Below, piece after piece: positions 1 to 7,904 of a stretch of 64,000 bases of DNA. Origin of the DNA: Alphaproteobacteria bacterium. Lineage in GTDB: Bacteria; Pseudomonadota; Alphaproteobacteria; Acetobacterales; Acetobacteraceae. The notes under the pieces are model-generated. The model had not been told where the DNA came from. It saw nothing but the letters and a program-made list of their open reading frames with translations, and made no database searches. The stretch's first letter is position 1; every line of letters starts with the position of its first letter. The DNA is taken from NCBI GenBank assembly GCA_016869735.1, contig VGDL01000007.1:27768-91767 (forward strand), given 5' to 3'. Both the position numbers and the translations under genes were made by a program.

Positions 1-287
1 CCATCAAGGCGTTAGGCGCGCCGGTGGTGGCGGTATCGCCCATCATTGCTGGCCAAGCGGTGAAGGGGCCAACGGCGCGCATGTTTGCCGCACTTGGTGT
101 TGCGCCGAGTGCAGCGGCCGTCGCCGCGCGTTATGGCGATTTATTGCATGGCTACGTGATGGAACACGGCGATGACGCGGCGGGAATTGTGCCGCGCGTA
201 TTTCATGCCACGACACTGATGCGCGACATCGCGGACAAGACCGCACTCGCACAGCGGGTACTGGCGGCGATTGACGCACTTCAATGA
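1..287 (+). CDS. cofD: 2-phospho-L-lactate transferase CofD, C-terminal part (cut by window start)
   Basis: Only the last ~95 codons are in the window; the frame is open to base 1. CofD transfers the phospholactyl (or related three-carbon) moiety from the activated guanylyl donor to the deazaflavin Fo, giving F420-0. The visible tail carries the family's C-terminal VSPIIAGQAVKGPT motif (codons from about base 27). The stop overlaps the start of the next gene in an ATGA, so the two are translationally coupled. The assignment rests on this motif and on the neighbours cofC and cofGH. A divergent paralogue is possible but unlikely in this context. Confidence 0.85.
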   Translation, partial: IKALGAPVVAVSPIIAGQAVKGPTARMFAALGVAPSAAAVAARYGDLLHGYVMEHGDDAAGIVPRVFHATTLMRDIADKTALAQRVLAAIDALQ

Positions 288-943
288 AGCCTTGGGCCAT
301 CCTGCCGGTGAAGGAAATGGCTGGTGCAAAACAGCGTCTGGCGGCCTTACTGTCGCCCGATGAACGCATTGCGCTGATGCGGGTGATGTTGCGCGATGTG
401 ATGGCGGCGCTGTCAGCGGCGCAGGGCCTGGCAGGCATTGCGCTGGTGACGCTTGACCCTTGGGCGCAAGCGGTGGCGCCGGAGTATGGCGCGCTGATCA
501 TCACGGATGGCGCGCGGCAAGGCCATACCGGCGCGGTGACTGCCGCCGCCGCACTGCTGAAGGCAGAAGGTGCTGATGCCATCATCACCCTGCCGGGCGA
601 TATTCCCGCAGTGCAGACACCAGAAATCGAGGCTCTGATCAAAGCGGCGCAAGCCCGGGCCTGCTTCATCATCGCACCCGCGCATGATGAACAGGGATCG
701 AACGCCATTCTGATGTCGCCACCCGATGCGGTGAAGCTGCGTTTTGGTGAGGATAGCTATTTCCCGCATCTGGCGGCGGCGCGCGCGGCGGGCATTACGC
801 CGCAAATCCTGCGCCTGCCTGGGATTGCGATGGATATTGACCATCCTGAAGACATTGCGCGCTTCGCTGGCATTCCGGAAGCCAAGGACACGCAAACGCT
901 GCTTTGGGTGCAGCACAGCGGTATTCTCAGCCGCTTGGCTTAA
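284..943 (+). CDS. cofC: 2-phospho-L-lactate guanylyltransferase CofC
   Basis: 219 aa, the usual length for CofC. The enzyme activates 2-phospholactate, phosphoenolpyruvate or 3-phosphoglycerate with GTP so that CofD can join it to Fo. Visible features are the N-terminal nucleotidyltransferase motif with PVKEMAGAKQRLA (residues ~7-19), LPGDIP (~105-110) that supplies metal-binding acidic residues, and a C-terminal DIDHPEDIARF. The ATG lies inside the cofD stop (ATGA). The end overlaps the tail of convergent cofGH by 4 bp. Which three-carbon substrate it uses cannot be read from the sequence. Confidence 0.9.
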   Translation: MKPWAILPVKEMAGAKQRLAALLSPDERIALMRVMLRDVMAALSAAQGLAGIALVTLDPWAQAVAPEYGALIITDGARQGHTGAVTAAAALLKAEGADAIITLPGDIPAVQTPEIEALIKAAQARACFIIAPAHDEQGSNAILMSPPDAVKLRFGEDSYFPHLAAARAAGITPQILRLPGIAMDIDHPEDIARFAGIPEAKDTQTLLWVQHSGILSRLA

Positions 944-3300
944 TCGCCCGCCAATAAAACACGCTTGCGCGGTGCGGTCTGCACCATGGGCGCAAGAGGT
1001 TCAGCATAACGCGATGCCCGTTCCCGTTCACGCGCCACGGCGCCATAGGTGGTGCTGCGCTGCATTGGCTGCCGCCCGATGGAAAGGATCCGGCTTTCCA
1101 TCGCCTCCGGTGGAAATTCCTGGCCATGTTCCGTGCCGGCAGCGCGGCTGATGCTTTCATTCATCAGCGTGCCGCCCAGATCATTGGCACCCGCTTGCAG
1201 GGCCATCGCCGCCCCTTTGGGGCCCATCTTTACCCAGCTTGTCTGGATATTGTTGAAATGCGGATGAAGCACGAGCCGCGCGATACTGTGCATCAGCAGC
1301 GCCTCACGGAAACTCGGCCCACGCCGTGCCAGGCCGCGCAAATACATGGGCGCTTCCATATGCACGAAAGGCAGCGGCACGAATTCGGTAAAGCCACCTG
1401 TTTGCGCTTGCAGATCGCGCAGCACCAGCAAATGCCGCGCCCAATGAACGGGCGCTTCCACATGGCCGAACATGATGGTGGCGGTGCTGCGCAGCCCGAG
1501 GCTATGTGCAGCGCGCATGACCGCCTGCCATTCGGCTGTGTTCACCTTATCCGGGCAGATGATGGCGCGAATTTCATCATCCAGAATTTCCGCAGCCGTG
1601 CCCGGCAAAGTACCAAGTCCGGCATCACGCAGTCGCGTCAGAAATGCTGATAAAGACAGCCCAAGCGTGCGCGCACCCTGATGGATTTCCAGCGCCGAGA
1701 AGGCATGGATATGCATCCCCGGCACGGCCTGTTTGATAGCGCGGCAAATCGCCTCATAGGTGGCGCCGGTATAATCCGGGTGGATACCGCCTTGCAGGCA
1801 GACCTCAGTCGCGCCACGCGCCCAGGCTTCCTTGGCACGACGGGTGATTTCCGCATGATCAAGATCGTAAGCCGGGCCACGCAAGGCTTCATGCGTTTTG
1901 CCCTTGCTGAAGGCGCAGAAGCTGCAACGATAGGTGCAGATATTAGTGTAATTGATGTTGCGGTTGACGACATAACGCACGGTGTCGCCCGCTACCGCTT
2001 GGCGCAGCCGATCAGCGGCTTGCATGACATGCGCCTGATCCGCATCACGCGCGGCGAATAGCGTTTCAATCGCCGGCGCTTCAAGCCTTTCGCCCTGCGC
2101 GGCACGTTCCACCAGCGCTGCCAGCCTTGCATCCGTCGCAGTCAATAGCGGCGCGGGAAGGCGCGGCGGTGTCAGCGCACCTGGGGACCAATCATCACCG
2201 CGCGCGAAGCCGGCTGCGTCACTGGCACGGAGTAGCGCAGTTGCGATGCGCGGCGCGAACCAGTCGCGCGGCGCGCGCAGATAGGCAGGATAAGCAGGCA
2301 AGCGTTGCACCAGCACCTTGCCCATGCGCGCGGTATGCTCAGCAAGATTTGCAATGGCGGGCCAGGGGGCTTCCGGGTTCACATGATCCGGCGTCACCGG
2401 CGAAATGCCGCCCCAATCATTGATGCCGGCGGCGATCAAGCTTGGATAGGTACCGGGCGAAAGATTGGGCGGCGCCTGGATATTCGCGCGCGCACCCAGA
2501 ATGATGCGCGCTGAGGCAATGGTCCAGAGCAGATCGTCCAAATCAGGCTCGGGCGCCTCAGCGCGTTTGGTGCGCGGCTTGGCGCGAAAATTCTGGATGA
2601 TGACTTCCTGCACATGCCCGTAACGCGCATGGCTTTCCGCGATGGCGCGCAAGGCATCCAGGCGTTCCGCGCGGGTTTCGCCAATGCCGATCAGAATACC
2701 CGTGGTGAAGGGAATGCGCGCCGCGCCAGCCTTGTTCAGCACCTCAAGCCTGATGGCCGGGTGTTTGTCAGGGCTGCCATGATGCACGCCGCCGGGCGCG
2801 CATAATCTTTCACTGGTGCTTTCCAGCATGATGCCTTGGCTGGCGGTCACATCGCGCAGCGCCAGCAGCTCTGCCCTATCCATCACACCAGGATTGGCAT
2901 GGGGCAGCAGCCCGGTTTCACGCAGCACCAGATCACACATCGCCACCAGGTATTCGATGGTGCTGGCATGGCCCAATTCCGCCAAAGCCTCACGTGCCTG
3001 GCGCCAACGCAATTCGGGCTTATCGCCCAGCGTGAATAGCGCTTCCGTGCAGCCGGCCTTGGCGCCTGCGCGCGCAATCGCCAGCACTTCGTCAGGCGTC
3101 AGATACGCGCCACGTCCCGCGCGCGATTTTTCGGCGAAGGTGCAGTAATGGCAGACATCGCGGCAGAGCTTGGTCAGCGGAATAAAGACCTTGCGCGAAT
3201 AGGACAGCACACGGCCATGCCCGGCATCACGCAGAGCCGCTGCTTCTGCCATCAATTCCGCCAGTGGCGTTCGTTCCAGCCTGTCCAGCACCCTTGCCAT
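940..3300 (-). CDS. cofGH: Fused 7,8-didemethyl-8-hydroxy-5-deazariboflavin (Fo) synthase CofGH (FbiC-type)
   Basis: 786 aa. This makes the deazaflavin chromophore Fo from tyrosine and 5-amino-6-ribitylamino-uracil by radical SAM chemistry. There are two radical SAM domains, each with CxxxCxxC: Cys46/50/53 in the N-terminal half (CofG) and Cys455/459/462 in the C-terminal half (CofH, YTNICTYRCSFC). The order CofG-CofH is that of actinobacterial FbiC; many other organisms have separate genes. I start at 3300 (MARVLDRLE) because the family begins here; the longer open frame to 3429 runs over the 5' end of the neighbouring gene. Divergent from the LLM oxidoreductase, with ~70 bp between them. 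Confidence 0.93.
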   Translation of the reverse strand: MARVLDRLERTPLAELMAEAAALRDAGHGRVLSYSRKVFIPLTKLCRDVCHYCTFAEKSRAGRGAYLTPDEVLAIARAGAKAGCTEALFTLGDKPELRWRQAREALAELGHASTIEYLVAMCDLVLRETGLLPHANPGVMDRAELLALRDVTASQGIMLESTSERLCAPGGVHHGSPDKHPAIRLEVLNKAGAARIPFTTGILIGIGETRAERLDALRAIAESHARYGHVQEVIIQNFRAKPRTKRAEAPEPDLDDLLWTIASARIILGARANIQAPPNLSPGTYPSLIAAGINDWGGISPVTPDHVNPEAPWPAIANLAEHTARMGKVLVQRLPAYPAYLRAPRDWFAPRIATALLRASDAAGFARGDDWSPGALTPPRLPAPLLTATDARLAALVERAAQGERLEAPAIETLFAARDADQAHVMQAADRLRQAVAGDTVRYVVNRNINYTNICTYRCSFCAFSKGKTHEALRGPAYDLDHAEITRRAKEAWARGATEVCLQGGIHPDYTGATYEAICRAIKQAVPGMHIHAFSALEIHQGARTLGLSLSAFLTRLRDAGLGTLPGTAAEILDDEIRAIICPDKVNTAEWQAVMRAAHSLGLRSTATIMFGHVEAPVHWARHLLVLRDLQAQTGGFTEFVPLPFVHMEAPMYLRGLARRGPSFREALLMHSIARLVLHPHFNNIQTSWVKMGPKGAAMALQAGANDLGGTLMNESISRAAGTEHGQEFPPEAMESRILSIGRQPMQRSTTYGAVARERERASRYAEPLAPMVQTAPRKRVLLAGD

Positions 3301-3370
3301 CCTGCTTCCCCTGGCCCCATCGTGTGGGAATGCCGCGCCGGATGCAATGCGCGGGGATGGGAGGCCCAGC

Positions 3371-4324
3371 ATGCAAATCGGTTTCAACGCCCCAACCGCC
3401 GGCCCGCTCGCCACACCTGAAGCGATCACGCGGTTGCTGCAGGGCGGGGAGGCGATGGGCTTTGCCTATGCCACCTTCAGCGACCATGTGGTGATCCCGA
3501 CCGATATTCACGCGATTTACCCCTATTCGGATAGTGGCGAATTCCCTGCCGGTGCGCGCGGCGCGCGGCACGAACAATTGACCGAGGTGATGTTCGCTGC
3601 CGCACGCACGACCAAGCTGCGGTTGGTGACTTCGGTCATGGTGGTGCCGCATCGCCCGGCGGTGCTGACGGCGAAAATCCTTTCCACGATTGATATATTC
3701 TCCAATGGTCGGCTCACGCTTGGCATTGGCGCGGGCTGGCTGAAGGAGGAGTTTGAAGCACTCGACGCGCCGGATTTCGCCGCGCGCGGCAAAGTGACGG
3801 ATGAATACATCCTGGCCGCGCGGGAGTTATGGACCGCGGCCGATCCGCGCTTTCAAGGTGAATATGTGTCCTTCGATAAGATCAGCTTTGAACCCAAACC
3901 CGTGCAGCCAGGTGGGCCGCCGATTTGGGTGGGGGGTGAAAGCGGCCCGGCGCTCAGGCGCACGGCACGGCTTGGTGATGCCTGGTATCCCATCGGCACG
4001 AATCCGGCTTTTCCTCTGGATAGTCTGGCACGTTACAAGGCAGCCGTTGTCAAGCTGCGCCGCCTGACCGCAGAGGCCGGGCGGGACCCTGCTGCGGTTG
4101 GGCTATCACTCCGTGTGCAAAAATTCGGCGCGGAATTGCCCGCACTCGCCGGCGATGGAGAACGGCATTTGTTTTCCGGCAGTACGGCGCAGATTGTGGA
4201 AGATATCCAAGCATTACGTACGATTGGTGTTACCGCGATTGATTTTAATTTTCTTGGATCAAGTGTTGAGAAGGTGCTGGCGCAGATGGGAAGCTTCCGC
4301 ACAACGGTGATGGAAAGGATCTGA
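3371..4324 (+). CDS. LLM-class F420-dependent oxidoreductase (1)
   Basis: 317 aa, luciferase-like monooxygenase TIM barrel. The protein begins MQIGFNAP and contains SDHVVIP (~45-51), the NGRLTLGIGAGW segment (~115-126) and PPIWVGG (~186-192), all typical of the family that binds F420 or FMN. I start at 3371 because a GGGAGG ribosome site lies about 8 bases upstream. The position beside cofGH makes F420 the likelier cofactor. Substrate unknown. It is followed after 3 bases by a second LLM gene, so the two are co-transcribed. Confidence 0.85.
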   Translation: MQIGFNAPTAGPLATPEAITRLLQGGEAMGFAYATFSDHVVIPTDIHAIYPYSDSGEFPAGARGARHEQLTEVMFAAARTTKLRLVTSVMVVPHRPAVLTAKILSTIDIFSNGRLTLGIGAGWLKEEFEALDAPDFAARGKVTDEYILAARELWTAADPRFQGEYVSFDKISFEPKPVQPGGPPIWVGGESGPALRRTARLGDAWYPIGTNPAFPLDSLARYKAAVVKLRRLTAEAGRDPAAVGLSLRVQKFGAELPALAGDGERHLFSGSTAQIVEDIQALRTIGVTAIDFNFLGSSVEKVLAQMGSFRTTVMERI

Positions 4325-4327
4325 CCC

Positions 4328-5356
4328 ATGCGCCTTGGCATGACGCTTGGCATGACCGGCACTATTGATATGGCGCTGGTGCTGGAAGCCGAAAGGCTTG
4401 GCTTTTCCATGGTATGGTGCGGCGAAAGCTACGGGACGGATGCGGTGACGCCGATTACCTGGGTGCTGGCACAAACCACAAAAATCCAGGCCGGAACTGG
4501 CATCATGCAAATGCCGGCACGTAGCCCCGCTTGTGCGGCTTCTACGGCCATGACGCTGCAATCACTTTCCGGGGATCGCTTTCTGTGTGGAGTTGGGCCT
4601 TCCGGGCCGCAGGTTGTGGAAGGTTGGCACGGGCAGCCCTATGGCAGCCCGCTGGTGCGCACGCGCGAATATATTGACATCATGCGCGCCATCATCGCGC
4701 GCGAAAGGCCCCTGGAATATCAGGGCACGCATTATCGCATTCCCTATGATGGGCCGGATGCCACGGGGCTCGGCAAGCCGCTGAAGAGCATTCTGCATGG
4801 CAAGCCGATGCGCTTTTATTGCGCGTCCATCACGCCGGGCGGCATGCGGCTTGCGGGTGAAGTCGCCGATGGCAATTTGCCGATTTTCATGTCGCCGGAG
4901 AAAGCCGATCTGGTGGTAAAGCCAACTTTAGAAGGCATGGCTAAGGCCGCGACGCCACGCGTCTTGAGCGATTTTGATATCGCGCCCTATACGAAAATTC
5001 GGGTCGGCGATGATCTGCAAGCCTGCCGAGATTCCGTGAAGCCGGAATTGGCGCTTTACATCGGCGGCATGGGCGCAGTGGGCAAGAATTTCTACAATGA
5101 TTACTGCAAGCGCCTTGGTTTTCCTGATGCGGCAGTTGCCATCCAAAAGGCGTTTCTCGCCGGGCATCGCAAGGAAGCGCTTGCCGCCGTGCCGGATGCG
5201 CTTGTGGATGAAATTGCGCTTGTCGGCCCCGCAGATCGTGTGCGCATCCGCTTGCAGGATTGGCAGGCGGCGGCGCGTGAAGGCAAGCTGAATACGCTGG
5301 TGCTGACGGGTGCCACGCAGGAAGCGCTGCGGCTTGCTGCGGAGGCGGTGCTTTAA
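4328..5356 (+). CDS. LLM-class F420-dependent oxidoreductase (2)
   Basis: 342 aa, another luciferase-like TIM-barrel protein. Recognisable are MRLGMTLGMTG at the start, GTGIMQMPARSP (~57-68) and the LSGDRFLCGVGPSGPQVVEGW segment (~80-100), close to F420-dependent methylene-H4MPT reductase-like proteins. It starts 3 bases after the previous stop, indicating one transcript. Its TAA overlaps the TAA of the convergent third LLM gene by two bases. Reaction and substrate cannot be inferred; three LLM genes beside the F420 biosynthesis genes suggest local cofactor supply. Confidence 0.83.
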   Translation: MRLGMTLGMTGTIDMALVLEAERLGFSMVWCGESYGTDAVTPITWVLAQTTKIQAGTGIMQMPARSPACAASTAMTLQSLSGDRFLCGVGPSGPQVVEGWHGQPYGSPLVRTREYIDIMRAIIARERPLEYQGTHYRIPYDGPDATGLGKPLKSILHGKPMRFYCASITPGGMRLAGEVADGNLPIFMSPEKADLVVKPTLEGMAKAATPRVLSDFDIAPYTKIRVGDDLQACRDSVKPELALYIGGMGAVGKNFYNDYCKRLGFPDAAVAIQKAFLAGHRKEALAAVPDALVDEIALVGPADRVRIRLQDWQAAAREGKLNTLVLTGATQEALRLAAEAVL

Positions 5357-6202
5357 CCCACCGCGCGGATTAGCGCAGCCCAGCGGTCTAATTCCGGCAA
5401 GATTTCATCACGCTTGGCGGAAGAAAGGCTTAGCACTACGCGCGCCACGCCAAGGTCCTGGTCCGCCAGCAGCGCGTCGCGGTCTTCCTTCACGCCCCAG
5501 ATGGTGATGGGCAAATCTTCGTCGTGCCGGCCGGCATCGGCGGCCAATTGGCGGAATTGCGGGATCAGCGCGCCGACATCGGCATAGTGCTTGCGCACAC
5601 GATGCGGCATCCAGCCATTACCATAGCGCACCGCGCGCTTCGCCCCCCAGGGATAGGCGCCACCAACGATGATCGGCGGGGCGGCTTTTGCAGCGGCTTC
5701 GGCCCGGTTTCCATGGGCGTGAAATTGACGAATTCGCCGGCATAGCTCGGTTGGGCTTGGGTCCAGATCGCCTTCATCGCTTCAATCCGTTCGCGCGCCA
5801 GCTTGTGGCGTGTGGCGAAGACCGTGCCGTGGTTTTCAATCTCATCCTGGTTCCAGCCATTGCCGACACCAAAAAAAAAGGCCCAGCCGAGATGTGATCA
5901 ATCGTCGCAACTGCCTTGGCGGTCTGGATCGGGTCACGCTGCACCACCAGGCAGATGCCTGTGCCCAGCAGCAGTCTTTTAGTTGCCGCGGCGGCGGCAG
6001 TCAGCGTGATGAAAGGATCCATCACCTCATAATATTCGCGCGGCAAGGCGCCACCGCCCGGATAGGAAGCGGTGCGCGCCAGCGGAATATGCGAATGTTC
6101 CGGCGCCCAAAGGCTGTCAAAACCGCGTTCTTCCAAAGCCACGGCCAATTCGCCGGGCGTCATGGAATAATCGGTGAAAAACATGGCAGCGCCGATTTTC
6201 AT
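5353..6202 (-). pseudogene. LLM-class F420-dependent oxidoreductase (3), interrupted by two frameshifts
   Basis: Three overlapping reading frames together make one LLM protein of ~282 aa. The first (MKIGAAMFFTDYSM, from 6202) fails inside a run of nine A on the + strand at 5871-5879; a tenth base there restores FFFGVGNGWNQDEIENHG. The second frame fails near 5675-5685 in a G-rich run; one more base restores PPIIVGGAYPWGAKR, after which the third frame runs to 5353. Everything else looks intact, including the C-terminus. This is either a recent pseudogene or a pair of sequencing or assembly indels; the homopolymer context makes error a serious alternative. Convergent with LLM gene 2. Confidence 0.8.
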
Positions 6203-6318
6203 GTGATCCCTCCCCTGGTCAGAAGGAAGGCTGGCCCGCCGCGGCCTGGCAGGCAAGCCTCGCACCCTTGCCGAAACTAATCTGCGCCCCCAAACAAGAT
6301 CGCGAAAGGATCACCGCA

Positions 6319-7212
6319 ATGCTGCCGAGCCATGGACGCTATAACTATCACCCCTGGCGGGATCGTGTGCCCTATGCCTGGCCTGGCGGGGCGAAGCTTG
6401 CGGTCTATCTCGGCCTCAATCTTGAACATTTCGCCTTTGGTGAGGGGCTGGGTGCGGAATTGGCGCCGGGCGGGCCACAACCTGATGTGCTGAATTATGC
6501 TTGGCGTGATTACGGCAATCGCGTTGGTGGTTGGCGGCTGCTTGAACTGTTCGATGAAATGCGCTTCCCCGCGACCGTGCTGTTGAATGCCGCCATGTAT
6601 GATTACGCGCCGGAATTGGTGGCGGCCCATCGCGCGCGCGGTGATGAAATCGCCGGCCATGGGTGGACCAATTCGGAACGCCAATCCATTCTGCCGGAAG
6701 CCCAAGAAGCCGCGCTGATTGCCGAGAGCAGCGCGGCCATTAATAAACATGAGGGCAAAGCGCCGCGTGGCTGGCTTTCCCCCTGGATTGCCGAAAGCCG
6801 CACCACACCTGATCTGCTGGTAGAAGCGGGCTATCGCTATACACTCAATTGGTGCGCGGATGATGCGCCAATTTGGATGCAGACGCGCGCCGGCAAGCTG
6901 CTCGCCCTCCCCTATCCACAGGAGGTGAATGACATTCCCTCCATCATCGGACGCAAGGATGGCGCAGCATATTTCGCCGATATGATCATGGATGATTTTG
7001 AGGAACGACGCAGGCAAGGGGCTGATGGCAAGCCGCAAGTGATGGGGATTGCGCTGCATCCTTATCTGGTGGGCCAGCCCTATCGGCTGCGTCATTTGCG
7101 TCGTGCGCTGGAACATATCGCCGTGCAGCGAAGTGATATCTGGATCACTACGGCCGGCGCAATTTATGATCATGTGCTGACGCTGCCCAAGGGCAGCATT
7201 CCGGGGGAATAG
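6319..7212 (+). CDS. Polysaccharide deacetylase / PuuE-like amidohydrolase
   Basis: 297 aa of the NodB-type carbohydrate esterase fold, subgroup with allantoinase PuuE. It shows HGRYNYHPW at the N-terminus, YLGLNLEHF (~33-41), AGHGWTNSER (~112-121) and GWLSPWIAESRTTPDLL (~151-167), and near the C-terminus IALHPYLVGQPYRL. The classical first metal-site TFDD is replaced, as in PuuE-like members. I start at 6319 because GAAAGGA lies 8 bases upstream; the open frame from 6268 lacks such a site. Likely a cytosolic amidase or deacetylase; I see no signal peptide. Substrate unknown. Confidence 0.75.
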   Translation: MLPSHGRYNYHPWRDRVPYAWPGGAKLAVYLGLNLEHFAFGEGLGAELAPGGPQPDVLNYAWRDYGNRVGGWRLLELFDEMRFPATVLLNAAMYDYAPELVAAHRARGDEIAGHGWTNSERQSILPEAQEAALIAESSAAINKHEGKAPRGWLSPWIAESRTTPDLLVEAGYRYTLNWCADDAPIWMQTRAGKLLALPYPQEVNDIPSIIGRKDGAAYFADMIMDDFEERRRQGADGKPQVMGIALHPYLVGQPYRLRHLRRALEHIAVQRSDIWITTAGAIYDHVLTLPKGSIPGE

Positions 7213-7213
7213 G

Positions 7214-7741
7214 ATGCGCGGTTTTCTGCTTGTTGCCTTGCTGGCGCTTGGCGCCTGCGCCACCCAACCTGGGCCGAAGACGCCGGCCACAGTGGGGCAG
7301 GTTGATCTCGCGCGCTATGCCGGGCTTTGGCATGAAGCGGCTCGGTTCCCAACCAGTTTTCAGGATAGCAGCCGTGTGCGCTGTGAAGGCGTGACGGCGC
7401 AATATACGCTCCGCCCCGATGGCGCGGTGGATGTGCTCAATCGCTGCTGCAATGCAGCTGCGGATGGCGCGATGCGCAATGCCACCGCCATTGCCCGGAG
7501 CGCGAGCCCCGGTAATGACCGGCTGCGCGTCAGCTTCTTCTGGCCCTTCTTTGGCGATTACTGGATCATCGGGCTTGACCCTGAGTATCGCTGGGCCGTG
7601 GTTGGCGCGCCGCGCCGGGATTATCTTTGGATCTTGTCGCGCACACCGGTGATGGCGGAAGCGGATTATGCGGCAGCGGTAACGATCGCGCGACGGGAAG
7701 GTTTCGCGGTGGAAAAGTTGCAGCGGACGGTACAGCCGTGA
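7214..7741 (+). CDS. Lipocalin family lipoprotein (Blc-like)
   Basis: 175 aa. A short hydrophobic signal ends in LALGACATQ, a good lipobox with Cys near residue 16, so the mature protein is probably membrane anchored. The lipocalin signature follows: LARYAGLWHEAARFP (~33-47), then RNATAIA-like strands, FGDYWIIGLDPEYRWAVVG (~115-133) and LWILSRTP (~140-147). Bacterial lipocalins of this type bind lipids in the outer membrane and are tied to envelope stress. The gene follows the deacetylase by one base, so they are probably co-transcribed. Confidence 0.85.
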   Translation: MRGFLLVALLALGACATQPGPKTPATVGQVDLARYAGLWHEAARFPTSFQDSSRVRCEGVTAQYTLRPDGAVDVLNRCCNAAADGAMRNATAIARSASPGNDRLRVSFFWPFFGDYWIIGLDPEYRWAVVGAPRRDYLWILSRTPVMAEADYAAAVTIARREGFAVEKLQRTVQP

Positions 7742-7841
7742 TCTAAAAACCTTCATGGCGTTCACCATAATCTCGCAAATAGCTGTAACACGAAGAATGG
7801 TCGCAACCCTGGATTGTAAGTACAAGATGATAAATTTACTA

Positions 7842-7870
7842 TTGATTAACGTTTTGTCTTAAAGTAAAAA
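7842..7870 (+). promoter_or_regulatory. Candidate sigma70-type promoter of the RTX protease
   Basis: TTGATT (7842-7847) and TAAAAA (7865-7870) are separated by 17 bases in an AT-rich 160-base gap upstream of the ATG at 7905. The match is moderate and based only on reading. The rest of the gap (7742-7904) holds no gene that I can see. Confidence 0.3.
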
Positions 7871-7904
7871 AGTTCGGATTCGTTTTTATTTTAAAATCGA
7901 AAAG

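Noticed and set aside
6277..7290. 337-codon open frame on the minus strand opposite the deacetylase
   Set aside because: Shadow of a high-G+C gene; no motif, whereas the plus strand has clear deacetylase and lipocalin features.
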